Assembly: GCA_022450155.1 (NCBI GenBank)
Contig: JAKUQR010000003.1
Location: forward strand, 1 to 64,000
Reading direction: 5' to 3'
From: Gammaproteobacteria bacterium
Lineage (GTDB): Bacteria > Pseudomonadota > Gammaproteobacteria > Arenicellales > UBA868
DNA: 64,000 nucleotides
This document shows, piece by piece, positions 49,729 through 58,743 of this stretch. Position numbers and translations under genes: made by a program. The notes under the pieces are model-generated. The model did no database searches, was not told where the DNA came from, and worked only from the letters and a program-made list of their open reading frames with translations. Position 1 is the stretch's first letter. Each line of letters begins with the position of its first letter.

Positions 49729-50844
49729 ATGATTCTTAGACGGGCGTTTGTCCGGGAAGTATTGCTGACCAGTGTTGCTGTTACGCTGGTTATGCTGATG
49801 ATCTTTATTGTTGTTCGGGCGCTCGGTTTCCTCCGCCAGGCAGCAGAAGGCATGATTCCCGTAGACAGCATCTTTTTGCTGTTGTTGCTTAAAGTAATGA
49901 CTTACATGGATGTTATTCTCCCACTGATGGTCTTTGTGGCTATCCTGATGGTTCTGGATCGCTGGAGCCGCGACAATGAAACCGTCATTATGGCAGCGTC
50001 CGGGTACAGCCCTGGCCATCTGCTCAAACCAGCTGCTTTTTTGCTGATGGTGTCGGCTCTGGTCGTAGGCGGATTTTCGTTTTATCTGTCGCCACTGGCG
50101 GTTCGTGTCGGGGGAGCAATTGAGCACGAATTCCGTACAGGCAAAGAGGTCAGCGGCATTATGGCAGGTGTGTTTACAGAAACACGAAACGGCCGGGGGG
50201 TTTATTTTGTGGAGACAGCAGACAACGACCTGTCGGTGTATGAACATGTATTTATTTATGGGTCTGATGCGACTCAGGACGGGGTCGTCGTGGCTGCGAC
50301 TGCACGGCAGGAGCAGGACAGCAACTCCGCTGGTCGTTTTCTGGTTCTGGAGAATGGCGTTCGCTATGAAGGCGTGCCGGGTGACCCAGCGTATCGGGTG
50401 ATTGAATTTGAGTCTTATGCGATTCGGCTGTTGTCTGACCTGGTGCCAGAGCCGCCAGTCCCATTGCGGGGTCGGCGCAACCAGGAACTGTGGCAGCAAT
50501 ACGGTCTAGTAGGCTACGGTGCATTGGCTCGGTCGGAACTGCATTGGCGACTCTCAAAGGTTGTTGTTTTGCCCGTTATGATTCTGTTTGCGTTGGGGCT
50601 TGGTCATATCAGCCCCGGTCGGGGTCGATTGCCGGCAATCATAGCGGCGCTAGCGATCTATTTCTGTTACACCAATGTAGCCGGCCTTGCCGTAGCCACA
50701 ATCCGTAAAAGCACGACGCTGTCTCCCACCATTGGCCTTTGGACACTGCACCTGGTGTTCGCAGTGGTGGCGATTTACCTTTTCTGGTGCAGGACAGCCA
50801 ACCGGCCTCTGCTGAGCCTGAAACGATCTCCTGCCGGGTCATGA
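49729..50844 (+). CDS. lptF: LPS export permease LptF
   Basis: Inner-membrane half of the LptB2FG ABC exporter that extracts LPS from the membrane. 371 residues with three N-terminal membrane helices, a periplasmic jellyroll domain (about 130-265) and three C-terminal helices; family motif YSPGHLLKPA and LGHISPGRGRLP. lptG follows after four bases. Divergent from pepA. Confidence 0.94.
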   Translation: MILRRAFVREVLLTSVAVTLVMLMIFIVVRALGFLRQAAEGMIPVDSIFLLLLLKVMTYMDVILPLMVFVAILMVLDRWSRDNETVIMAASGYSPGHLLKPAAFLLMVSALVVGGFSFYLSPLAVRVGGAIEHEFRTGKEVSGIMAGVFTETRNGRGVYFVETADNDLSVYEHVFIYGSDATQDGVVVAATARQEQDSNSAGRFLVLENGVRYEGVPGDPAYRVIEFESYAIRLLSDLVPEPPVPLRGRRNQELWQQYGLVGYGALARSELHWRLSKVVVLPVMILFALGLGHISPGRGRLPAIIAALAIYFCYTNVAGLAVATIRKSTTLSPTIGLWTLHLVFAVVAIYLFWCRTANRPLLSLKRSPAGS

Positions 50845-50848
50845 GCTG

Positions 50849-51922
50849 GTGAAACTGATCGACATTTATATCGGCCGCACTATTGTTCAACAGTCGTTAC
50901 TGGTTATAGCGGTTCTGGCCGGGATATTTGTTTTTCTGAATTTTATCGACCAGCTGTCTGACTTGGGGTCAGGGTCGTATGGTTTGCTTGATGCACTGCG
51001 GTTTGTCTTGCTCACCACGCCACGGATTATCTATGACATCTTTCCGATGGCTGGCCTGGTAGGGACGATCCTTGGACTTTCAGTATTGGCGCGACATTCC
51101 GAACTGACCGTCATGAGAGCCAGTGGTATTTCACTCGGCCAGATTACAGGTTCAGTCCTTAAAGTGGGCGCAATCTTTGTGCTCCTGGCTGTGGTGATAG
51201 GTGAACTCGTGAGCCCGTTCACTGAGACGCTGGCGCAGCGCGGTCGGATCGAAGCGCTGGAACGCAATATCGAGCAGAAACACAGCTCTGGTCTGTGGAT
51301 GCGTGACAAGAGCACATTTGTCAATGTTGCTGAAGTGTTGCCTGATCTCAGTCTGTTGCGGATCAAGATTTTTGAGTTTGATCGCAAGGACCGTGATCGA
51401 CTGGTATCGCTGACCTATGCGCGTAGCGGCCACTACAACCAAGATCGTTGGCAGCTGAACGATGTAAGGCAGACGATCATTGATGAGAAAGGCCGTGCTG
51501 ACGTCCACCATGTTATTCAGTCAGCCTGGGTAACAGAAGTGACGCCAGGGATGATGTCAGTTTTCTTGGTGCAGTCTGGACAGCTGCCCCTGTGGCAACT
51601 CAAGAGGTATATCGAGCACCTGAAATTAAACGCTCAGGACACCAGGGCATACGAGTTGGCCTATTGGGGTAAAGTGGTTTTGCCGCTGTCGACGGCTGTG
51701 ATGCTGATACTCGCTGTACCTTTTGTATTCAGCAGTATTCGTGCCGGTAGTCTTGGGCGGAACCTCTTCCTGGGAATCATGGTTGGGTTGGGGTTTTACG
51801 TCTTGAACAAAGCGTTGGGGTATATCGTACTTGTTTACGGCGTACACCCGTTTATCGGTGCAACGTTGCCGACGCTGCTGTTTCTTGGTGGTGCACTGAT
51901 CCTGTATCGCCGCGTGGCCTGA
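50849..51922 (+). CDS. lptG: LPS export permease LptG
   Basis: Second membrane subunit of LptB2FG. 357 residues with the same 3+3 helix plan; LARHSELTVMRASGISLGQI is the conserved coupling-helix region for LptB, and the periplasmic domain lies between the third and fourth helices. GTG start, four bases after lptF. lptB and the rest of the pathway are outside the window. Confidence 0.94.
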   Translation: MKLIDIYIGRTIVQQSLLVIAVLAGIFVFLNFIDQLSDLGSGSYGLLDALRFVLLTTPRIIYDIFPMAGLVGTILGLSVLARHSELTVMRASGISLGQITGSVLKVGAIFVLLAVVIGELVSPFTETLAQRGRIEALERNIEQKHSSGLWMRDKSTFVNVAEVLPDLSLLRIKIFEFDRKDRDRLVSLTYARSGHYNQDRWQLNDVRQTIIDEKGRADVHHVIQSAWVTEVTPGMMSVFLVQSGQLPLWQLKRYIEHLKLNAQDTRAYELAYWGKVVLPLSTAVMLILAVPFVFSSIRAGSLGRNLFLGIMVGLGFYVLNKALGYIVLVYGVHPFIGATLPTLLFLGGALILYRRVA

Positions 51923-51957
51923 GTCGGGCGGGAGTCACGCAAACCTGCGCACGAGGA

Positions 51958-51989
51958 GCGGCTGAACGGGCGCCTACCCGGTCAGCCGC
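51958..51989. terminator. Hairpin between convergent lptG and xsc
   Basis: GCGGCTGA pairs with TCAGCCGC, and within it CGGG with CCCG, separated by one mismatch: 12 pairs around a 6-base loop. It lies between the two convergent stops. No U-tract on either strand, so it is either a weak bidirectional terminator or a 3'-end-stabilising structure. Confidence 0.45.
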
Positions 51990-52001
51990 GGACAGTTGTG
52001 C

Positions 52002-53780
52002 CTAGCTGATCTGTTGCGGTTTCATGTCAGCCGCATCGATTCCGGCGACTGCAACCGGCGCTTTCATGGCGTCTCGTCGGAAGGGTTCGCCCAGTTCCTG
52101 ATTTAGAACAACCTCGATAAACGTAGTTGTGTTGTTATTCATCTGTTCTTGGATGGCAGTTCTCAGGGCGTCGGTCAACTCTTTCATGTCTCGGACCTTC
52201 ACTCCTTTCAAGCCGCACGCCTCGGCGACCTTGGCGTACTCCACGCCGACGTTCAACTCGGTACCAACGAAGTTATCGTTATACCAGAGGATGGTATTTC
52301 GTTTTTCAGCACCCCACTGGTAATTGCGGAAAACGACCATAGTGATTGGTGGCCATTCATTACGCCCGCAGGCGGTCATTTCGTTCATCGAAATGCCAAA
52401 GGCACCATCCCCGGCAAAGCCAACAACAGGCACATCCGGACAGCCAATTTTTGCCCCGAGTATCGACGGAAAGCCATACCCACATGGACCAAACAAACCG
52501 GGTGCCAGGTATTTACGACCTTGTTCGAAAGTTGGGTAGGCATTTCCAATCGCACAGTTGTTCCCAATATCAGAAGAGATAATTGCTTCTTTGGGAAGTG
52601 CCGCCATAATGGCGCGCCAGGCTTCGCGGGGGGACATGCAGTTCGGTTCACGATCACGTGAATGCTGGTTCCAATTGGTGCCTGGATCATCATCTTCATG
52701 AACCATGGATGCCAGTTCTTCCTGCCAGCCTGATTTGGACTGGGCGATCAGTTCGCGGCGTGCATCACGATCTGTGTCCCCTGCGTTGTCTGAGAGTTGT
52801 TCGTAGATCTGATCGGCAACCCGACGGGCATCACCCTGGATCGCAACGTCTACTTTTTTGGTCAGCCCGATGCGGTCTGCATTGATGTCCACCTGAATGA
52901 TGCGGGCGTTTGCTGGCCAGTAATCGATTCCGTAGCACGGCAGTGTTGAGAAAGGGTTGAGGCGAGTGCCCAGTGCCAGTACGACATCGGCCCTGGATAT
53001 GAGTTCCATAGCGGCTTTTGAGCCGTTATAACCCAGCGGACCGACAAAAAGCGGGTGAGAACCATAGAAGGCATCGTTGTGCTGGTAGTTACAGCATACT
53101 GGCGAGTCAAGTTTTTCCGCCAGTGCCCTGGAGGACTCGATTGCGCCGCTGAGAACTACTCCCGCACCATTTAGAACTACCGGAAATTGGGCATCGGATA
53201 GAAGTTTCGCTGCTTCTGCGATGGCGTTCTTTCCACCCGGTGAGCGTTCCATACGAATAATCTGTGGCAGTTCAATATCGATCTCATGAGTCCAGTAGTC
53301 TCGTGGGACATTGATCTGAGCAGGTGCAGATTCGCGACGTGCTTTCTCAATCACCCGATTCAGGACTTCGGCAATACGGGAAGGTTCGCGTACTTCCTCC
53401 TGGTAGCAGACCATGTTCTCGAACACGGCCATCTGTTTTACTTCCTGAAAACCGCCTTGCTCTATGGTCTTGTTGGCGGCCTGAGGCGTTACAAGCAGCA
53501 ACGGCGAATGGTTCCAGTATGCGGTAATAATGGGCGTCACAAAATTTGTGATCCCGGGGCCATTTTGTGCAATCGCCATACTCATTTTTCCAGTGGCCCG
53601 CGTATATCCGTCAGCACTCATGCCGGCGTTACATTCATGCGCACAGTCCCAGAACTTAATTCCGGCAGCCGGAAACAGATCCGATATCGGCATCATCGCC
53701 GAACCGATGATGCCGAAGGCATGTTCAATGCCATGCATTTGCAGGACTTTTACAAATGCTTCTTCGGTGGTCATCTTCAT
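52002..53780 (-). CDS. xsc: Sulfoacetaldehyde acetyltransferase
   Basis: ThDP enzyme that converts sulfoacetaldehyde plus phosphate to acetyl phosphate and sulfite, the desulfonation step of taurine and related sulfonates. 592 residues from the ATG at 53780, with GGAG seven bases upstream; a TTG four codons earlier is less likely. E49 (AHECNAGMS) is the cofactor-activating glutamate, and GDGAFGISMNEMTACGRN is the ThDP/metal motif. IIGSAMMPISDLFP at the N terminus is typical of Xsc. ald lies 64 bases upstream in the same direction. Confidence 0.92.
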   Translation of the reverse strand: MKMTTEEAFVKVLQMHGIEHAFGIIGSAMMPISDLFPAAGIKFWDCAHECNAGMSADGYTRATGKMSMAIAQNGPGITNFVTPIITAYWNHSPLLLVTPQAANKTIEQGGFQEVKQMAVFENMVCYQEEVREPSRIAEVLNRVIEKARRESAPAQINVPRDYWTHEIDIELPQIIRMERSPGGKNAIAEAAKLLSDAQFPVVLNGAGVVLSGAIESSRALAEKLDSPVCCNYQHNDAFYGSHPLFVGPLGYNGSKAAMELISRADVVLALGTRLNPFSTLPCYGIDYWPANARIIQVDINADRIGLTKKVDVAIQGDARRVADQIYEQLSDNAGDTDRDARRELIAQSKSGWQEELASMVHEDDDPGTNWNQHSRDREPNCMSPREAWRAIMAALPKEAIISSDIGNNCAIGNAYPTFEQGRKYLAPGLFGPCGYGFPSILGAKIGCPDVPVVGFAGDGAFGISMNEMTACGRNEWPPITMVVFRNYQWGAEKRNTILWYNDNFVGTELNVGVEYAKVAEACGLKGVKVRDMKELTDALRTAIQEQMNNNTTTFIEVVLNQELGEPFRRDAMKAPVAVAGIDAADMKPQQIS

Positions 53781-53844
53781 GTTTATCTCCAAATGTCTAA
53801 CAATTAAGTAAAGTTGGCCGTTCTTTTGTTGGCAGGTCTAATCT

Positions 53845-54963
53845 TCAGTGTTTAAGGGCATCCACTGGATCGGTGAAATCATAGCCGAGAGCACGAGCTA
53901 CTTCCTGACAGGTGATTTTCCCGCCATGGACGTTAAGTCCGTTTCGAAGATGCGAATCATCCCTGAGCGCCTGACGATAACCGGCATCGGCCAGTTTCAG
54001 AACATGGGGGAGGGTGACATTGTTGAGTGCGTAGGTTGAGGTTCGCGGTACACCACCTGGCATATTGGCGACACAGTAATGAACCACGCCGTCGACCACG
54101 TAAGTCGGTTCAGCATGGGTTGTCGGCCTGGATGTTTCACAACATCCGCCCTGATCAATTGCAACGTCCACAATCACTGAGCCTGTTTTCATGCCGCGGA
54201 CCATGGCCGCCGTAACCAGCTTTGGGGCAGCCGCACCCGGGATCAGTACGCCGCCGATGACAAGATCAGCCTCCTGTACGTGGTGTTCAACGGCGTCCCG
54301 AGTCGAGAAGACCGAATTAGTCGAGCGGCCAAACTGTTGCCAGTGCGACTCGAGCACATCTGGATTGCGGTCGATAACCCAGACGTCCGCACCCATACCC
54401 ACCGCGATGTGAGTAGCGTGGGTCCCAACCACGCCTGCCCCCAGAATCACGACTTTGGCCGGATCAACGCCGGGCACACCGCCCAGGAGCATGCCTCGTC
54501 CACCATGTGGGTTTTCCAGGCAGTGGGCACCTGCCTGAATAGCCATACGCCCGGCAACTTTCGACATGGGTGCGAGCAGCGGCAGACCTCCCGACGGAGA
54601 GGTCACCGTTTCGTAAGCTATACATACAGCGCCAGAATCAACCAGATCAGAGGTCTGCTCAGGGTCTGGTGCGAGATGAAGGTATGTGAACAGCACCTGT
54701 TCTTCACGAAGTAGTTTGCGTTCCGGTTCCAGCGGTTCCTTCACTTTTACAATCATGTCGGCTTCGCCGAAGATCCGAGATGGGTCATCAATGACGGCTG
54801 CCCCAACAGAACGATAATCATCATCTGTTGCGCCGATACCTTCTCCGGCATTTTCCTGGACCTGGACGTCATGACCATGCGCTATCACCTCTCGCACACT
54901 GGCAGGTGCGAGGCCTACTCGGTATTCATGATTCTTGATTTCTTTTGGAATTCCGATCAGCAT
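53845..54963 (-). CDS. ald: Alanine dehydrogenase
   Basis: NAD-dependent oxidative deamination of L-alanine to pyruvate and ammonia. 372 residues with catalytic K75 and H96 at the positions known from the Mycobacterium enzyme, the NAD motif VILGAGVVGTHA, and DVAIDQGGC near the active site. Beside xsc and a pyruvate-dependent aminotransferase its likely job is to regenerate pyruvate from the alanine formed by transamination. Confidence 0.94.
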   Translation of the reverse strand: MLIGIPKEIKNHEYRVGLAPASVREVIAHGHDVQVQENAGEGIGATDDDYRSVGAAVIDDPSRIFGEADMIVKVKEPLEPERKLLREEQVLFTYLHLAPDPEQTSDLVDSGAVCIAYETVTSPSGGLPLLAPMSKVAGRMAIQAGAHCLENPHGGRGMLLGGVPGVDPAKVVILGAGVVGTHATHIAVGMGADVWVIDRNPDVLESHWQQFGRSTNSVFSTRDAVEHHVQEADLVIGGVLIPGAAAPKLVTAAMVRGMKTGSVIVDVAIDQGGCCETSRPTTHAEPTYVVDGVVHYCVANMPGGVPRTSTYALNNVTLPHVLKLADAGYRQALRDDSHLRNGLNVHGGKITCQEVARALGYDFTDPVDALKH

Positions 54964-55048
54964 AGACTTTCTCTCTATGTCAGAATGTTTTGAGTCGCAT
55001 CAAACTATTTGTGGACTATAGCAGTACGGTCAACAGGCGAGGCCAACT

Positions 55049-56359
55049 ATGAAATACGATCTCGAGTTTCTTGAAAACTACTGGATGCCGTTTACATCAA
55101 ACCGGGATTTTAAGGCTGATCCCCGACTCGTGGTGCGTGCAGAAGGAGTGTATATGTACAGCCACGAAGGAGAACGCATACTTGATGGCTCATCAGGCCT
55201 ATTCTGCTGCGCCGCCGGCCACAGTCGGCCGGAGATTGCCGAGGCGGTTTATAGCCAGTTGAAAGAGGCCGCCTACGTACCTCCCTTTCAGCTGAGTCAA
55301 CCCTTAGCGTTTGAACTTGCCCGACGGGTGTCACAGATGACACCGGTTGGCCTGGATCATATTTTCTTCGTCAATTCCGGTTCGGAATCGGTCGATACGG
55401 CCATGAAAATTGCCTATGCCTACCACTATGCCCGCGGACAAGGACAGCGCCAGCGATTCGTGTCCCGGGAACGAGCCTACCACGGCGTCAACATGGCGGG
55501 TGTGTCGTTGAGTGGCATGATCAAGAATCGGCAAGCCTTCGGCCCCGGCATCCCCGGGGTGGTGCATATGCGCCACACCTGGTTGCCCGAGAACCGGTTT
55601 GTCCGGGGACAGCCGGAGACTGGGATTGAGTTGGCGGATGATCTCGAACGAGCGGCAATGAACTACGGGCCGGACACGATCGCGGCCTGTATTGTTGAGC
55701 CGATTGCGGGATCGACCGGTTGCTTGGTGCCACCAAAGGGGTACCTGGAACGTTTGCGTGAAATTTGCGATACGCACGGGATTCTGTTGATTTTCGACGA
55801 GGTCATTTGTGGATTCGGTCGACTGGGTGCACCGTTTGCCGCCCAGGCATTTGGTGTCACCCCTGACGTGATGACCATGGCGAAGGCGATGACCAATGCT
55901 GCCCAGCCTATGGGGGCCGTGGCTGTAAGTGACAAAGTTCATTCGACAATTCTGGAGGCGGCACCGGAAGGTGCTGTGGAATTCTTCCACGGGTATACCT
56001 ATTCAGCACACCCGGCAGCCTGCGCGGCTGGGCTTGCCACCATGGACCTGTTCGAAAAAGAGGATCTGGTTGCACGCGCCAAGGCGCTTTCGCCGTATTT
56101 TCTGGATCAGGTGTATGCCTTAAGCGACCTGCAGATCATCACCGACATCCGCGGTTACGGGCTCTTCGCCGGCATCGATATATCGCCTGAAGGTGGCGCA
56201 GGCGTCCGAGGACTGGACTTCCAGAAACGGCTTTATCGTAACGGGCTGCACATCAAAATGACCGGGGATGCAGGCCTGCTGGCTCCACCGCTTATCGCCG
56301 AGCCTAAACATATAGACCGTATGTGTGAAATTCTGCGTCAGACACTCTTGGAATATTGA
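55049..56359 (+). CDS. Omega-amino acid:pyruvate aminotransferase (class III; probable taurine:pyruvate type)
   Basis: 436-residue PLP aminotransferase of class III. PLP lysine K279 (TMAKAMTN), D250 (LIFDEVICGFGR) for the pyridine nitrogen. N terminus YWMPFTSNRDF and the SGLFCCAAGHSRPEI segment resemble the beta-alanine:pyruvate group. Divergent from ald-xsc across 85 bases, so it is the best candidate to make sulfoacetaldehyde from taurine with pyruvate as acceptor; beta-alanine is an alternative substrate. Enzyme class is clear, substrate is inference from context. Confidence 0.85.
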   Translation: MKYDLEFLENYWMPFTSNRDFKADPRLVVRAEGVYMYSHEGERILDGSSGLFCCAAGHSRPEIAEAVYSQLKEAAYVPPFQLSQPLAFELARRVSQMTPVGLDHIFFVNSGSESVDTAMKIAYAYHYARGQGQRQRFVSRERAYHGVNMAGVSLSGMIKNRQAFGPGIPGVVHMRHTWLPENRFVRGQPETGIELADDLERAAMNYGPDTIAACIVEPIAGSTGCLVPPKGYLERLREICDTHGILLIFDEVICGFGRLGAPFAAQAFGVTPDVMTMAKAMTNAAQPMGAVAVSDKVHSTILEAAPEGAVEFFHGYTYSAHPAACAAGLATMDLFEKEDLVARAKALSPYFLDQVYALSDLQIITDIRGYGLFAGIDISPEGGAGVRGLDFQKRLYRNGLHIKMTGDAGLLAPPLIAEPKHIDRMCEILRQTLLEY

Positions 56360-56466
56360 TGATCTGGAGTTGCTGGCAGTAGGGTTAATTAGCAGAGATA
56401 TGAGATAGTTCTTACTCCGCTTGCGGCTTCAATTGTTAAGATGATTAAAGCTAGAAGGGGCAAAGG

Positions 56467-57666
56467 ATGGATAAGCAAAACACAAGTGCAAGAGAGAAGG
56501 CTACCAATCGCCGCCAGTTCATAAGGACCGTCTCAGTTACAAGCTGTGCAGCAGTTACGTTTCCTTGGATTATTCGCCCAGAAGTTTTAGCGGCATCAGG
56601 AACACTCAATGTGCTGATGTGGTCAGATTACCTTACACTGGGATTTCTGGAATCCTTCAAGGACAAGACTGGTATAAACGTTAACCACACGCCAATCGGT
56701 TCGAATGAAGAAATTCTATACAAAATGAAATCCACTAACGGTCGGGGTTTTGATATCTGTAGCCCCACCAATATGCGATCTCTGCAGTGGGAGCCTCTAG
56801 GTTTGTTACAACCATTTGATCGTAGTCGGATTAAAAACCTCAACAATGTAAACCCGGCGATGCTGGTGGTGGGTGACCAGGAATGGAATTTTGGTGGAAA
56901 CGGTTCCTACTGGTTGCCGCTTATCTGGGGCACAGAAGGTGTGGCCTGGCGCACGGACAAATGGATGCCACCGCGAGATGGCGAGATTCCCAGTTATGGG
57001 GATATCTGGCAACCGGATATGGAAGGAAAAACCATGATGAGTCCACATTCGGGTATGCTCGGTGCAGGCTTATACTTGGAGACAACCGGTGTCCTGGACG
57101 CTGGTGCCATGCGCAAGGCATATGCCGATGAAGCGATAATGCGCAAGACCTGGGCGGTTGTGACTGATTTCTGTATTAAGAACAAAACTCAGGTCAAACT
57201 ATTTTGGAACAATGCTGATACCCAGAGGAACGGTTTAATGGGCGGAGGTTTGGTTGTTGGTCAGACTTGGGAAGGTCCACCGATTACCTTGATGCAGAAC
57301 GGCGCCCCGGTTCAGTACCGAGCTCCAATAGAAGGATCACTGGCATGGATCGATGGAATGTCCCTCTCAGCCGCAGCCGACGATCTTGATTCGGTTTATG
57401 CATTTATCGACTACTGTTTCACACCGGAGCCGGCAGGCAAGTCAATCGATGGTGGTGGTGACAGTGATTGGGGGAGTCATGGCTACAACTCCGCCGTGCT
57501 TGGTGCTGATCGCTTTAGCAGTCTTAACCACAGTAAGATATTTTCATCAGTCTATCCAGGGAATTCTCTATTTAATCTGTGGCCGTGGCCAAGGGAGCCT
57601 CAATGGTACGCTGACGTGCGAACCGAATACCGTAATAAATTTGTCAACGCCTGGCTCGCCCAGTAG
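56467..57666 (+). CDS. Periplasmic solute-binding protein, PotD-like, Tat-exported
   Basis: 399 residues. A twin-arginine signal (NRRQFIR, R15-R16, followed by a hydrophobic stretch to about residue 43) precedes a mature domain of the spermidine/putrescine PotD/PotF type: LNVLMWSDYLTLGFLESF, the YKMKSTNGRGFDICSPTN region and EGSLAWIDGMSLSAAADD. The ligand could be a polyamine or another small cation. No permease or ATPase genes lie nearby in the window, and a methionine-synthase-like gene follows after 15 bases, presumably in one transcript. Confidence 0.82.
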   Translation: MDKQNTSAREKATNRRQFIRTVSVTSCAAVTFPWIIRPEVLAASGTLNVLMWSDYLTLGFLESFKDKTGINVNHTPIGSNEEILYKMKSTNGRGFDICSPTNMRSLQWEPLGLLQPFDRSRIKNLNNVNPAMLVVGDQEWNFGGNGSYWLPLIWGTEGVAWRTDKWMPPRDGEIPSYGDIWQPDMEGKTMMSPHSGMLGAGLYLETTGVLDAGAMRKAYADEAIMRKTWAVVTDFCIKNKTQVKLFWNNADTQRNGLMGGGLVVGQTWEGPPITLMQNGAPVQYRAPIEGSLAWIDGMSLSAAADDLDSVYAFIDYCFTPEPAGKSIDGGGDSDWGSHGYNSAVLGADRFSSLNHSKIFSSVYPGNSLFNLWPWPREPQWYADVRTEYRNKFVNAWLAQ

Positions 57667-57681
57667 AGGAGAGGTATTGCT

Positions 57682-58734
57682 GTGGTCAAGACCACCTGTA
57701 TCGGTGCCTACCCAAAACCGGATTACGTAGACCTTCCGGACTGGTTCAACCACCCTGACGGCCCAGATGCCACGGACCCGACAGAACGTTGGTCAGACGC
57801 TATGAATGCGCTTGGTGATGATGCGGAGAGCATCATCAGTAGAGGTGTCCAGGAAGTCATTGCAGACCAGATTGAAGCGGGGATTGATATTCCGACCGAC
57901 GGTGAGGTCCCACGCGAGAACTATATCCATTACCACTGCCGGCATATCAAGGGTATTGATTTTGGAGTTCTGACTGAGGTCTCTCTGAGGAACGGCGCTT
58001 ACAGTGCTCGATTACCAACCGTCAATGGACCGGTCAGTGCGCGAAATATTTTTCTGGTGCGGGACTGGAAACGCGCTCAGGGTTGTACCGACAGGCCGAT
58101 CAAAATCACAATTCCCGGACCAATGACCATCACCGATACCACCGCCGATGCGTACTACGATAACGCCGAGCGACTTGGTGCCAAGCTGGCGGATGCGTTG
58201 AATCGCGAAGTGATCGCTCTCGCAGAAGCCGGGTGCTCGAACATTCAGGTTGACGAACCGCTATTTGCGCGAAAACCCGCCGCTGCACTGGATTATGGTT
58301 TCGAAAACCTGGAACGTACCTTCCACCGATGTCCCAAGAATGTCATCCGTACGGTGCATATGTGCTGCGGCTACCCGGATCGGTTAGACAATCCGGATTA
58401 TCCTAAGGCAGATCTGGACAGCTACAACAAGCTGGCAGATGCTATCGAATACTCGTCTATCATGGCGGTGTCCTTTGAGGATGCACATCGCCACAATGAC
58501 TTATCGCTGCTGGATCGGTTCAACCAGACCCATGTCATCCTGGGTGTGATTGCAGTTGCCAAAAGTAAAGTGGAATCAGTGGGCGAAATCAGAGATCGAC
58601 TGGTGTCTGCGTTGGAACACATCGATGCGGATCGCCTGCTGGCTGCACCGGATTGCGGGCTGGGGCTCTTGAGTCGGGAGTTGGCTCGCTCAAAGTTGTC
58701 GAATATGTGTGAAGCGGTGCGCACCATTGGCTGA
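57682..58734 (+). CDS. Short cobalamin-independent methionine synthase-like protein (core MetE)
   Basis: 350 residues, matching only the C-terminal catalytic barrel of MetE (~750 residues). All zinc ligands are present: H226 and C228 (VHMCCGYP), E266 (SFEDAH) and C325 (APDCGLG). The homocysteine-binding signature appears as PTDGEVPREN (71-80) and the VDEPLFA loop is present. Lacking the N-terminal folate-handling half, it may take methyl groups from another donor such as a methyl-corrinoid or a methylated small molecule. GTG start with AGGAGAGG upstream, 15 bases after the binding-protein gene. Confidence 0.83.
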   Translation: MVKTTCIGAYPKPDYVDLPDWFNHPDGPDATDPTERWSDAMNALGDDAESIISRGVQEVIADQIEAGIDIPTDGEVPRENYIHYHCRHIKGIDFGVLTEVSLRNGAYSARLPTVNGPVSARNIFLVRDWKRAQGCTDRPIKITIPGPMTITDTTADAYYDNAERLGAKLADALNREVIALAEAGCSNIQVDEPLFARKPAAALDYGFENLERTFHRCPKNVIRTVHMCCGYPDRLDNPDYPKADLDSYNKLADAIEYSSIMAVSFEDAHRHNDLSLLDRFNQTHVILGVIAVAKSKVESVGEIRDRLVSALEHIDADRLLAAPDCGLGLLSRELARSKLSNMCEAVRTIG

Positions 58735-58743
58735 TGCGGCGAT

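Noticed and set aside
54964-55048. A TauR-like box (TGGACTATA) between ald and the aminotransferase
   Set aside because: Only a single partial match to the direct-repeat sites I recall for TauR, and no tauR gene in the window.
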